From Cacconaster sp045114175 (GTDB taxonomy: Bacteria; Bacteroidota; Bacteroidia; Bacteroidales; UBA932), in the NCBI GenBank assembly GCA_045114175.1, contig JBGUJZ010000044.1:1-10090 (forward strand): a stretch of DNA of 10,090 nt, read 5' to 3'. The position numbers and the translations under genes were made by a program. Below the pieces are notes generated by a model. That model saw only the letters and a program-made list of their open reading frames with translations. It was not told the DNA's origin and searched no databases. Position 1 is the first letter of the stretch, and each line of letters begins with the position of its first letter. Positions 1 to 6,810 of the stretch are shown here, piece after piece.

Positions 1-40
1 AATCCGGCAGTCCGGCAATCAGATAGGGATAGTTGGTCAT
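1..40 (-). CDS. DUF2764 family protein, N-terminal fragment (V-ATPase operon)
   Basis: Only the first 13 codons are inside the window; they read MTNYPYLIAGLPD and run off the left edge. The tyrosine-rich YPYLIAGLPD opening is what I know from the DUF2764 proteins that follow subunit E in Bacteroidetes V-type ATPase operons, ahead of subunits A and B. The start codon shares one base with the stop codon of the subunit E gene (TAATG), which points to translational coupling. The molecular role of DUF2764 is not established; a part in V-ATPase assembly or the stalk is inferred from position only. With so few residues the call rests on the N-terminal motif plus context. Confidence 0.7.
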   Translation of the reverse strand, partial: MTNYPYLIAGLPD

Positions 41-654
41 TATTCTCCGAACAGGATTTTACGGGTGGCGGGGCGTAGGTAACCGCCGATCAGGCGGCTG
101 AAATCCTCTGCCGTGAAGCTGATGCGGTAGCTGCCGTCAGCGGGGCCGATCTTGAAACCGTTCGCCAGGTTCTTGGCGTACTTAATCTCCAGGCCGGCGT
201 TCAGCTGTTTGCAAACTTCGGCCTCCAGGGCGGCGTCCAGCTCTTTCTTCATGGATTCCGGAAGAATCACAGCGAGGGGAACGGACTCCGGATTGGCGGC
301 GTTGAAGGCGCCTACGATGGTCTTGATCAGCTCTTTGATGAACGAAGCGACCGAGAGTGCCTTGGCGGAGCTGTCGGCTACGCCGCGGGTGAGAATCATC
401 TGCTCGACATACTGCTTGGTGGCGGTGATGCTCTGGTTGGAAGCCATGCGCAGATCGTTGGCCGTCTTGGCCTGCAGGGCTGCAGCCTCTCTCTGGGCCT
501 TTTCCAAGATCTCAACGGCCTGTTCCTGAGCCCCGGCCACGATGTCGTCGGCTTGGCTGCGAGCCTTGGCAATCAGCACTTCCGCCTCCTGTTTTCCCTT
601 TGACAGACCCTCATTGTAGAGCTTGTCGGTCAATGCTTGTAGTTTGTTGTCCAT
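40..654 (-). CDS. atpE: V-type ATP synthase subunit E (peripheral stalk)
   Basis: A 204-residue protein, the usual size for bacterial and archaeal subunit E. Residues about 10-80 are an alanine-, glutamate- and glutamine-rich amphipathic helix expected to form the long coiled coil that pairs with subunit G/H. The remaining part, about 95-204, is a mixed alpha/beta globular domain that normally binds the catalytic A3B3 head; it ends in a GGYLRPATRKILFGE tail. Subunit E is part of the peripheral stalk that keeps the head from rotating with the central shaft, on the cytoplasmic side of the membrane. It is the first gene of its operon here: the upstream neighbour ends in a terminator and the downstream gene (DUF2764) overlaps its stop codon. 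Whether this enzyme moves H+ or Na+ cannot be told, because the membrane ring subunit lies outside the window. The symbol follows V-type naming (also ntpE) and is not F-type atpE. Confidence 0.88.
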   Translation of the reverse strand: MDNKLQALTDKLYNEGLSKGKQEAEVLIAKARSQADDIVAGAQEQAVEILEKAQREAAALQAKTANDLRMASNQSITATKQYVEQMILTRGVADSSAKALSVASFIKELIKTIVGAFNAANPESVPLAVILPESMKKELDAALEAEVCKQLNAGLEIKYAKNLANGFKIGPADGSYRISFTAEDFSRLIGGYLRPATRKILFGE

Positions 655-684
655 ATAGGGTAGAGTAGTTTGTTTCCAATTCTG

Positions 685-692
685 CGAATGTA
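685..692 (-). promoter_or_regulatory. Possible -7 box for the V-ATPase operon
   Basis: On the minus strand this reads TACATTCG, one mismatch from the Bacteroidetes sigma-ABfr -7 consensus TAnnTTTG. It lies about 30 bases before the subunit E start codon, in the only gap available for a promoter. A TTTG does occur upstream in the T-rich stretch, but the spacing (about 11 bases) is too short for a normal -33 element, so the call is weak. Confidence 0.35.
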
Positions 693-704
693 AGCAAAAA
701 AAAC

Positions 705-736
705 AAAAAAAGACCGCCCAACGGCGGTCTTTTTAT
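705..736 (-). terminator. Intrinsic terminator, end of the yebC-mce-mmd unit
   Basis: A perfect 8-bp GC-rich stem (AGACCGCC at 711-718 with GGCGGTCT at 723-730) closes a CAAC loop. It is extended by A-T pairs from the A run on one side and the T run on the other. On the minus strand the hairpin is followed by a long T tract, so it should stop transcripts of the Na+-pump beta subunit gene, which ends 18 bases upstream of it. The plus-strand T run (731-734) is shorter, and no plus-strand gene reads into it. Confidence 0.9.
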
Positions 737-753
737 TAACAAATCGCTGTCGA

Positions 754-1896
754 TTATCCGAGGAAGCCGAGCAGCATACCGGCAGCCACTGCGGAACCAA
801 TCACACCGGCCACATTCGGGCCCATAGCGTGGGTCAGCAGGAAGTTGCTCGGGTCGTACTCGCGGCCCACATTGTTGGACACGCGGGCTGCATCCGGCAC
901 GGCGGATACGCCGGCATTTCCGATGAGCGGGTTGATCTTGTTGCCCTCCTTGAGGAAGAGGTTGAAAATCTTCACAAAGAGCACACCGGTGAAGGTTGCG
1001 ATCACGAAGGAGCAAGCACCGATGATGAAGATCCAAACCGAACGCCACTGCAGGAACTGGTCAGCCTGGGTGGAAGCACCTACGGTGAGACCAATCAGGA
1101 TGGTGACCACGTCGATGAGCGGACCGCTTGCGGTGTTGGCCAGACGCTTGGTAACGCCGGATTCCTTGATAAGGTTACCAAAGAAGAGCATACCGAGCAG
1201 CGGAATACCCGACGGTACGATGAATGCGGTGAGCAAGAAGCCGATGATCGGGAAGAGCTTCTTCTCTACCGGGGAGACCGGACGCGGCGGTTTCATGCGG
1301 ATCAGGCGCTCCTTCTTGGTGGTGAGCAGTCGCATGATAGGCGGCTGTATCACAGGCACTAGGGCCATATAGGAGTACGCTGAGACCGCAATGGCACCCA
1401 TCATATCCGGAGCCAGTCGCGAGGAGAGGAAGATAGCGGTAGGGCCGTCAGCACCACCGATGATACCGATTGCACCAGCCTGTGCCGGGTCGAACCCGAA
1501 GGCCAGGGAAATTGCGTATGCGCCGAAGATACCGAACTGTGCAGCTGCACCGATCAGGAGCAGTTTCGGGTTCGAAATCAAGGCGGAGAAGTCGGTCATC
1601 GCACCGATGCCGAGGAAGATCAGAGGCGGGTAAAAGCCCTGCTTCACACCCTGATAGAGGATGTTGAGCACGGAGCCCTCTTCATAGACGCTGACCTTCA
1701 ACCCCTGGAACAACGGAATGTTGCCGATCAGGATACCGAATCCAATCGGAACCAGGAGCATCGGCTCCCACTCTTTCTTGATACCGAGGTACAGGAAGAG
1801 GAGGCCGAAGAAGATCATGATCAGATACTGGCCGTTGCAGTTAGCAAAGCCGGTAAACTGCCAGAACTGTTGGAGGTTGGAGAGAATATTTTCCAT
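754..1896 (-). CDS. mmdB: Na+-translocating methylmalonyl-CoA decarboxylase, beta subunit (OadB/MmdB family)
   Basis: A 380-residue polytopic membrane protein with about nine hydrophobic segments. It is the sodium-pumping part of the decarboxylase: it takes CO2 from carboxybiotin and couples its release, with uptake of one proton, to Na+ export to the periplasm. The family signatures are intact. The re-entrant loop has GGADGPTAIF with Asp150, matching the essential Asp203 of the Klebsiella oxaloacetate decarboxylase. The SYMALVPVIQPP segment (175-186) holds the conserved tyrosine, and NPLIGNAGVSAVP (322-334) holds Asn322, Gly326 and Ser331, matching Asn373, Gly377 and Ser382. The protein is shorter than the Klebsiella one at the N-terminus, as in many anaerobes. 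It is the last gene of the unit, 6 bases after the biotin carrier gene and followed by a terminator. Context (epimerase, separate biotin carrier) favours methylmalonyl-CoA over oxaloacetate or glutaconyl-CoA as the substrate of the complex. Confidence 0.95.
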   Translation of the reverse strand: MENILSNLQQFWQFTGFANCNGQYLIMIFFGLLFLYLGIKKEWEPMLLVPIGFGILIGNIPLFQGLKVSVYEEGSVLNILYQGVKQGFYPPLIFLGIGAMTDFSALISNPKLLLIGAAAQFGIFGAYAISLAFGFDPAQAGAIGIIGGADGPTAIFLSSRLAPDMMGAIAVSAYSYMALVPVIQPPIMRLLTTKKERLIRMKPPRPVSPVEKKLFPIIGFLLTAFIVPSGIPLLGMLFFGNLIKESGVTKRLANTASGPLIDVVTILIGLTVGASTQADQFLQWRSVWIFIIGACSFVIATFTGVLFVKIFNLFLKEGNKINPLIGNAGVSAVPDAARVSNNVGREYDPSNFLLTHAMGPNVAGVIGSAVAAGMLLGFLG

Positions 1897-1902
1897 AACG
1901 TC

Positions 1903-2346
1903 CTATTCGATAACTGCCAGGGTTGCGCCTTCCAGTACGGAGTCGCCCTTCTGGACCATGAACTGCTTGAGGGTACCGTCGCACGGAGCTTCGATGCTGT
2001 TTTCCATCTTCATAGCCTCGAGGATCAGGATGCACTGGCCTTTCTTGACAGCGTCGCCTTCCTTTGCATTGAGGGAGAGGACGACACCCGGAAGCGGGGC
2101 ATTGACCTTCGTGCCACCTGCAGGGCCTGCAGCTGCGGGTTTGCTGACCTGGACGGTCTGTGCAGCAGGCGTGGTGGGACGGCCGGTGTTGATGACGACG
2201 GCGGGTTTCTTCTTGACAGCGACAGGCTGGTCGAACTCTACGTTGAACGGAGTTCCGTTGACCTCTACCTTGGCGGTGTTCTCAACGACTTCGTCGATGG
2301 TGACGTTGTAGTCGTTGCCGTTGATTTTGAGTTTATATTCTTTCAT
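1903..2346 (-). CDS. mmdC: Biotin carboxyl carrier protein of methylmalonyl-CoA decarboxylase (gamma subunit)
   Basis: A 147-residue protein in three parts: an N-terminal domain (about 1-45), an Ala/Pro/Gly/Val-rich flexible linker (about 46-80), and a C-terminal biotinyl domain (about 80-147). The biotinylation motif EAMKM is at 110-114, so Lys113 carries biotin, flanked by the usual beta-hairpin strands. The swinging biotin takes CO2 from the carboxyltransferase and hands it to the membrane beta subunit. The start chosen is the ATG giving MKEYKLKING, which matches family N-termini and leaves 20 bases after the upstream gene. The frame stays open upstream to 2424, but that extension would lie inside the preceding gene. 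A free-standing carrier, not fused to the carboxyltransferase as in Klebsiella OadA, is typical of methylmalonyl-CoA decarboxylases such as that of Veillonella. Confidence 0.94.
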   Translation of the reverse strand: MKEYKLKINGNDYNVTIDEVVENTAKVEVNGTPFNVEFDQPVAVKKKPAVVINTGRPTTPAAQTVQVSKPAAAGPAGGTKVNAPLPGVVLSLNAKEGDAVKKGQCILILEAMKMENSIEAPCDGTLKQFMVQKGDSVLEGATLAVIE

Positions 2347-2366
2347 ATTCGTTAATTCGTTTGGAG

Positions 2367-3284
2367 TTACTTCTTTTTGATGACGGTAGGGGTCTGACGG
2401 AAGCCCTGGATATGGGTGCTCCAAGGGGTGTAGGTCCGGTCGACCGGGTTCAGCGTGACTACGAAGCTTTCGTCGTCATGAGCCTCTTCCTCAACCAGAT
2501 AGAGGTGGAGGGCAGTGGCGATGGCAGCGTAAGTTTCAGCAGGAACCTCACCATAGGAGGATTCCTTCACGGTGGTAGCCTGTGCTGCAGCCGATTTCTT
2601 CTTGCCAGCACGGATATTGATGATACCGATGAGCTTGAAGAGGAGGTAGAGGATGATGAGCGCCGTAAAGACGACGGTCATTGCCGTCAGTGCGAGAATC
2701 CAACCGTGCGGGTCAATCGCCTTCATCTTGTCGGGCTTGGCAGCCTTATCGACGAGGGAGTTGTTGGTGCTCGGGGAGGTACGCTCGAGAACTTCCCAAC
2801 CTTCACCGTCACCGGTGATGGAGCCGATACCGTCGCTGAGACGGCCGTAGGATACATTCTCGCCGAGTTCGTGGTTGACCGGGATGCGGTCCACGATGGT
2901 CTTGCCATCACCTTTCACGAAGATGATCTCGCTGGCGTTTTCCAAATCGAAATTAACGTGGAACGTGCCTCTGAAAGGCTGATTGTCAGCCCAGAAGAGG
3001 ACGTGCTGGCGCGGCTTGATCTGTGTCTGGATGTCGCCGCCGGGAATCTGGTATTTCTTGAGGTTGTCGGGATCGTCGGTCAGGAAGCAACCACCGATAT
3101 CCACCGTACCGTAGGAAGCGTTGAAGAGCTCGAACCAGGAGCTGTGCTGACCGAAGTCATCCTGATAATCGGAAACGTTGATTACCAGGTACTCGTTCAG
3201 ACGCATCTGGCCCTGACTCTGCGCCATCGCCGCTGCGGAGACCGTCAGAAAGACAACCGTCAAAAGAATTTTGATACGTTTCAT
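2367..3284 (-). CDS. OadG/MmdD-type anchor subunit with a periplasmic lamin-tail domain
   Basis: A 305-residue protein, far longer than a classical OadG or MmdD (about 80-120). In order: a signal peptide (about 1-21, ending AAAMAQ); a beta-rich region (about 27-170) with lamin-tail-domain traits such as NEYLVINVSD, SSWFELFN, VDIGGCFLTDD and an SPSTNN motif near its end; one strong membrane span (about 194-222); and a cytoplasmic tail with an Ala-rich linker and the Bacteroidetes gamma-chain signature AIATALHLYL (254-263) and PWSTHIQGFRQTP (287-299). The predicted topology puts the lamin-tail part in the periplasm and the tail in the cytoplasm, where gamma/delta subunits hold the carboxyltransferase against the membrane. 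It sits between the carboxyltransferase and carrier genes, the position of mmdD in Veillonella. The anchor role is well supported by position and tail. The job of the lamin-tail domain is unknown to me; contact with periplasmic surfaces, glycan or the beta subunit are guesses. Confidence 0.8.
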   Translation of the reverse strand: MKRIKILLTVVFLTVSAAAMAQSQGQMRLNEYLVINVSDYQDDFGQHSSWFELFNASYGTVDIGGCFLTDDPDNLKKYQIPGGDIQTQIKPRQHVLFWADNQPFRGTFHVNFDLENASEIIFVKGDGKTIVDRIPVNHELGENVSYGRLSDGIGSITGDGEGWEVLERTSPSTNNSLVDKAAKPDKMKAIDPHGWILALTAMTVVFTALIILYLLFKLIGIINIRAGKKKSAAAQATTVKESSYGEVPAETYAAIATALHLYLVEEEAHDDESFVVTLNPVDRTYTPWSTHIQGFRQTPTVIKKK

Positions 3285-3304
3285 TTTGCGGAATCAGTTA
3301 ACGG

Positions 3305-4867
3305 TTAGAGCGGGAGGTTGTCGTGCTTCTTGGCAGGGTTGACGAGTTTCTTGTTGCTCAGCTGCTCGAGGGCGCGGATGATGCGGAAACGGGTGTTACG
3401 CGGCTCGATCACGTCGTCGATGTAGCCATACTTCGCAGCATTGTACGGGTTGCAGAAGAGGTCGTTGTACTCTTTCTTCTTTTCCTCTGCGAGTTTAGCC
3501 TTAGCTTCCGGATCTTCAACAGCCTTGATGTCCTTTGCATAGAGCACGGAAACAGCGCCGTCTGCACCCATCACTGCGATGTTGGCGGTAGGCCAAGCGT
3601 AGTTGATGTCGCCGCGGAGCTGCTTGCAGCTCATCACGATGTGGCTTCCGCCATAGGACTTGCGGAGCGAAACGGTAACCTTGGGGATGGTAGCCTCGCC
3701 GTAAGCGTAGAGGAGTTTTGCACCGTGAAGGATCACTGCACCGTACTCCTGCTGCGTACCCGGGAGGAAGCCCGGTACGTCCACGAGGGTGACGATCGGA
3801 ATGTTGAAGGCGTCGCAGAAGCGGACGAAACGTGCGCCCTTGCGGCTGGAGTTGATGTCGAGTACACCTGCAAGCACCTTAGGCTGGTTAGCCACGATAC
3901 CCACTGCGGTGCCGCCGAAGCGTGCGAAACCAACGATGATGTTCTTAGCGTAGTCCTTGTGAACCTCGAGGAACTTGCCGTCGTCCACGATGTCGTGGAT
4001 CACCTCGTACATGTCGTACGGCGCGTTCGGGCTGTCCGGAATGATTTCGTTGAGGGAATCCTCGCAACGGTCAATCGGGTCGTTGGTCGGGAGGAAGTTC
4101 GGCTCTTCCATGTTGTTCTGCGGGAGGTAGCTCATCAGGTCGCGGATGGTAGCGATGGCCTCTTCCTCGTTGGCTGCACAGAAGTGTGCGACACCGCTCT
4201 TGGAAGCGTGGACCGATGCGCCGCCCAGCTGCTCCTGGGTGACATCTTCACCGAGGACCTGCTTCACGACAGCCGGACCGGTGAGGAACATGTAGCTCGT
4301 GCCTTCCACCATGATGGTGAAGTCGGTGAGGGCGGGGGAGTACACAGCACCGCCGGCGCAAGGGCCGAGGATAGCGGAAATCTGCGGTACAACGCCCGAT
4401 GCGAGAATGTTGCGCTGGAAGATTTCAGCATAGCCTGCGAGGGCGTTGACGCCTTCCTGGATGCGGGCTCCGCCGGAGTCGTTCAGACCGATGATCGGCG
4501 CGCCGTTGCGCATAGCCATATCCATCACCTTGCAGATCTTCATAGCGAGGGTCTCGGAGAGAGAACCGCCGATCACCGTGAAGTCCTGTGCGAAGACGTA
4601 AACCAGACGGCCCGCGATGGTACCGTAACCGGTAACGACGCCGTCGCCCAGATAGCTCTTGCTATCCATACCGAAGTTGTGGCAACGGTGGGTGACAAAC
4701 ATGTCAAATTCTTCAAAACTGCCCTCGTCGAGGAGCATGTTGATGCGTTCGCGTGCGGTATATTTGCCTTGCGCGTGCTGTTTCTCGATGGCCTTTTCAC
4801 CGCCACCGATGCGAGCTTTCTCCCTAAGTTCGATAAGCTCTTTTACTTTTTCGAGTTGCTGGCTCAT
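3305..4867 (-). CDS. mmdA: Methylmalonyl-CoA decarboxylase alpha subunit / acyl-CoA carboxyltransferase
   Basis: A full-length 520-residue biotin-dependent carboxyltransferase with two crotonase-like halves. The N-terminal half has LNDSGGARIQEGV (128-140) for acyl-CoA binding and the first oxyanion-hole glycines in GPCAGGAVYSPAL (168-180). The C-terminal half has VDVPGFLPGTQQE (362-374) and a second glycine-rich hole in RKSYGGSHIVM (402-412). It moves the carboxyl group of (S)-methylmalonyl-CoA to carrier biotin, giving propionyl-CoA. The same fold also serves propionyl-CoA carboxylase (PccB), but neighbours with a Na+-pump beta subunit, a membrane anchor and a free biotin carrier, and no biotin carboxylase, favour the decarboxylase. 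The gene order alpha, delta-like, biotin carrier, beta matches the Veillonella mmd cluster apart from the missing small epsilon gene. Spacing is 24 bases from the epimerase gene and 20 to the next gene. Confidence 0.95.
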   Translation of the reverse strand: MSQQLEKVKELIELREKARIGGGEKAIEKQHAQGKYTARERINMLLDEGSFEEFDMFVTHRCHNFGMDSKSYLGDGVVTGYGTIAGRLVYVFAQDFTVIGGSLSETLAMKICKVMDMAMRNGAPIIGLNDSGGARIQEGVNALAGYAEIFQRNILASGVVPQISAILGPCAGGAVYSPALTDFTIMVEGTSYMFLTGPAVVKQVLGEDVTQEQLGGASVHASKSGVAHFCAANEEEAIATIRDLMSYLPQNNMEEPNFLPTNDPIDRCEDSLNEIIPDSPNAPYDMYEVIHDIVDDGKFLEVHKDYAKNIIVGFARFGGTAVGIVANQPKVLAGVLDINSSRKGARFVRFCDAFNIPIVTLVDVPGFLPGTQQEYGAVILHGAKLLYAYGEATIPKVTVSLRKSYGGSHIVMSCKQLRGDINYAWPTANIAVMGADGAVSVLYAKDIKAVEDPEAKAKLAEEKKKEYNDLFCNPYNAAKYGYIDDVIEPRNTRFRIIRALEQLSNKKLVNPAKKHDNLPL

Positions 4868-4891
4868 TTAAGTGTGCTTTATGGTAATTGA

Positions 4892-5302
4892 TTATTTGCC
4901 TTTTTCACAGAGTTCGGTCAGAACGCCCATCGTGGACTTCGGGTGCAGGAAAGCGATGTCCAGACCTTCAGCGCCGCGGCGCGGAGCCTTGTCGATGGTG
5001 CGGATGCCTTTGCTCTCCACTTCTGCAAGTGCGTTAGCCACACCGTCAGCGACGGCGAATGCCATATGGTGGATACCTTCACCCCGTTTCTCAAGAAAAC
5101 CGGCGATGGTGCTTTCAGGGCTGGTCGGCTCAAGGAGTTCGATCTTGGTCTGGCCAACTTTGAAGAATGCGGTTTTAACCTTCTGGTCAACAACCTCTTC
5201 AATGGCGTAGCATTTCAGGCCGAGCACTTTCTCATAGTAGGGAATGGATTCCTCGAGCGACTTGACAGCGATACCGAGGTGTTCAATGTGTGTAAGTTCC
5301 AT
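4892..5302 (-). CDS. mce: Methylmalonyl-CoA epimerase
   Basis: A 136-residue vicinal-oxygen-chelate (glyoxalase-fold) enzyme made of two beta-alpha-beta-beta-beta modules (about 1-60 and 75-136), the normal length for bacterial epimerases. Family landmarks are IEHLGIAV with His8, KIELLEP (53-59), GIHHMAFAV with His78/His79 (76-84), and LTELCEK with Glu130. These lie where the divalent metal ligands (Co2+ in the Propionibacterium enzyme) sit, with Glu55 apparently in the second-ligand place that is Gln in Propionibacterium. It interconverts (R)- and (S)-methylmalonyl-CoA, linking the B12-dependent mutase (not in this window) to the decarboxylase encoded just downstream. The direct neighbourhood of mmdA strongly supports this role over other glyoxalase-fold functions. 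Confidence 0.94.
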   Translation of the reverse strand: MELTHIEHLGIAVKSLEESIPYYEKVLGLKCYAIEEVVDQKVKTAFFKVGQTKIELLEPTSPESTIAGFLEKRGEGIHHMAFAVADGVANALAEVESKGIRTIDKAPRRGAEGLDIAFLHPKSTMGVLTELCEKGK

Positions 5303-5326
5303 ATTGTGTGTCTATTGGTTGATTGG

Positions 5327-6067
5327 TTATTCCATGTTGTGATAGACGTTCTGGACGTCGTCGTCTTCCTCGAGTTTCTCGAGCAGTTTGTCCACGTCTT
5401 CGCGGTCGGTGCCCGAGAGGGCCTTCATCTCACCGTTCGGGAATCGGTCGAAACCGGCGGAGATCATGTCGTAGCCTTTCTCCTCGATGTACTTCTGGAT
5501 GTTGTTGAAGGCGGTGTATTCGCCGTAGATGTTGATCACTTCCTCTACGTCGCCGTCTTTGTTCTCCACTTCGTCCACGAAGACTTCGTCAGCACCGTAG
5601 TCGATCAGCTCCAGCTCGAGTTCTTCAACGTCGATACCCGGCGCGTTCTTGATCTTGAAGACGCACTTGTGGTCGAACATGAAGGCCACGCTGCCGGAGG
5701 TACCGAGGTTGCCGCCGAACTTGCCGAAGTAGCTGCGCAGGTTGGCAACGGTGCGGTTGGTGTTGTCGGTAGCGGTCTCTACGAGGATTGCCACGCCGTG
5801 CGGGCCGTATCCCTCATAGACGATCTCCTTGTAATCCGCCTGGTCTTTCTCGGAAGCACGCTTGATGGCACGTTCGATATTCTCCTTAGGCATGTTTTCG
5901 CCGCGTGCGGTCTGCAGGAGTGCGCGGAGACGCGGGTTGCCGGTAACATCCGGACCGCCCTGTTTGACGGCGATGGTGATTTCCTTACCGATCTTGGTGA
6001 ACGTTTTGGCCATGTGGCCCCAACGTTTGAACTTTCTTTCCTTGCGGAACTCAAATGCTCTTCCCAT
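5327..6067 (-). CDS. yebC: YebC/PmpR-family protein (TACO1-like translation or transcription factor)
   Basis: A full-length 246-residue member of the YebC/PmpR/TACO1 family. It shows the basic N-terminal helical part (FRKERKFKRW, 7-16), the family core GGPDVTGNPRLRALLQTARG (37-56) with NMPKENIERAIKR (58-70), the YEGYGPHGVAILVE signature (84-97), and TDNTNRT (100-106). A very acidic C-terminal domain ends EDDDVQN. The MGRAFEFRK start is that of Bacteroidetes homologues, so no shorter start is preferred. Members are annotated as DNA-binding regulators; later work on YebC and TACO1 proteins points to easing ribosome stalling at proline-rich stretches, so the name transcriptional regulator should be read with care. 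It lies 5 bases after the TPR gene and 24 before the epimerase gene, on the same transcript by position. Confidence 0.95.
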   Translation of the reverse strand: MGRAFEFRKERKFKRWGHMAKTFTKIGKEITIAVKQGGPDVTGNPRLRALLQTARGENMPKENIERAIKRASEKDQADYKEIVYEGYGPHGVAILVETATDNTNRTVANLRSYFGKFGGNLGTSGSVAFMFDHKCVFKIKNAPGIDVEELELELIDYGADEVFVDEVENKDGDVEEVINIYGEYTAFNNIQKYIEEKGYDMISAGFDRFPNGEMKALSGTDREDVDKLLEKLEEDDDVQNVYHNME

Positions 6068-6072
6068 AGCGA

Positions 6073-6738
6073 CTATTTGTTTTCGATCCTGGAAATGTAT
6101 TTCTGAATTTCATAGCCCTCTACGCTCTGCGGGTAGCGGGTCTCGATCTCTTTGTAGTACTTGAGAGCAGCAGCTTCGTTGCCCATCTCCTCGCAGAGGA
6201 TGCCGGCTTTCAGCAGGTAGGTTGCACGGTAGATGTTCTCTTCCAGTGCAGCTGCCTTCTTGTAGCAATCCAGTGCAGCGGCCTTCCTGTCCAGGTTGAC
6301 GTAAGCGTCACCCAGGCAGCAGAGGGCGCGGGCCTTGAGAATCTTGTCTTTGCCGTTATACTTCTTGAGGTAGGAAGCGGCAGCCTCGTAGTCGCCCGTG
6401 TTGTAGGCGGAGATGCCTGCATAGAGCCAGAGGGCCTTGCCTGCCTTTGCACCGTATTCGTCAGCCACCTGCGCGAAGCCGAGGTTGTTGCCGTCTCCGT
6501 TGAGCGCCGTCTCATACTCGCCGGCTGCGAATGCCTGTTCAGCTGCAAACATCTGGCCGCGAGCCTCTTCCTGCGCGGGCTTCACCACCCAGCGGTTGAT
6601 GGCGAGGATACCGAAAACGATGACGAGAATACCGATGATGCCCCAAGTGAGGATATTCTGGTACTTTTTAACGAATTTTTCGAAAGCCGAAACCTGAACT
6701 TCAGGCTGCTCTTCCTGTGCTTTTTTGTTCTGTGCCAT
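6073..6738 (-). CDS. Membrane-anchored tetratricopeptide repeat protein
   Basis: A 221-residue protein with a short charged cytoplasmic N-terminus (1-29), a single membrane span (about 30-48, ILTWGIIGILVIVFGILAI), and a helical periplasmic region with TPR-like repeats. Recognisable repeat units are LWLYAGISAYNTGDYEAAAS (103-122), ALCCLGDAYVNLDRKAAALD (138-157), and a third at about 172-197. The layout resembles YfgM-like tail-in proteins, which assist periplasmic protein handling at the Sec machinery, and small Bacteroidetes TPR proteins that are often next to yebC or ribosomal-type genes. No catalytic motif is visible, so the call stops at a protein-protein interaction role near the inner membrane. 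It is the first gene of the seven-gene minus-strand unit, with a good promoter about 40 bases upstream. Confidence 0.82.
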   Translation of the reverse strand: MAQNKKAQEEQPEVQVSAFEKFVKKYQNILTWGIIGILVIVFGILAINRWVVKPAQEEARGQMFAAEQAFAAGEYETALNGDGNNLGFAQVADEYGAKAGKALWLYAGISAYNTGDYEAAASYLKKYNGKDKILKARALCCLGDAYVNLDRKAAALDCYKKAAALEENIYRATYLLKAGILCEEMGNEAAALKYYKEIETRYPQSVEGYEIQKYISRIENK

Positions 6739-6779
6739 AGATATGCGAATCTTATAAATAATGCGTTAGAAATATCTCG

Positions 6780-6809
6780 CGAATATACTACAAAAATGGG
6801 AAACAGCAA
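6780..6809 (-). promoter_or_regulatory. Bacteroidetes-type promoter for the TPR-yebC-mce-mmd unit
   Basis: On the minus strand TTG (plus 6807-6809) is followed after 19 bases by TATATTCG (plus 6780-6787). This fits the Bacteroidetes -33 TTTG / -7 TAnnTTTG arrangement with one mismatch in the -7 box. A start of transcription near 6773 would leave a leader of about 35 AT-rich bases. It is the only convincing promoter I see for the seven genes downstream. Confidence 0.65.
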
Positions 6810-6810
6810 G

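Noticed and set aside
2347..2424. N-terminal extension of the biotin carrier protein to an ATG at 2424
   Set aside because: It would overlap the end of the anchor subunit gene and add 26 residues with no family match; the ATG at 2346 gives the conserved start and normal spacing.
2361..3308. A 315-codon plus-strand open frame opposite the anchor subunit gene
   Set aside because: The minus-strand gene has a signal peptide, membrane span and family tail in the right operon position; the antisense frame has none of these.
3323..4891. A long plus-strand open frame of about 520 codons opposite mmdA
   Set aside because: It mirrors mmdA almost exactly. The mmdA gene has clear family motifs throughout, while the antisense product is low-complexity (Val, Asp, His, Glu rich) with no recognisable motif. 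Codon bias in GC-rich genes commonly leaves the opposite frame open.
4943..6106. A 387-codon plus-strand open frame across mce and yebC
   Set aside because: It runs opposite two well-supported genes and their gap, and its product is Val/Phe/Leu/Asp rich without domain features. It is explained as a shadow frame.
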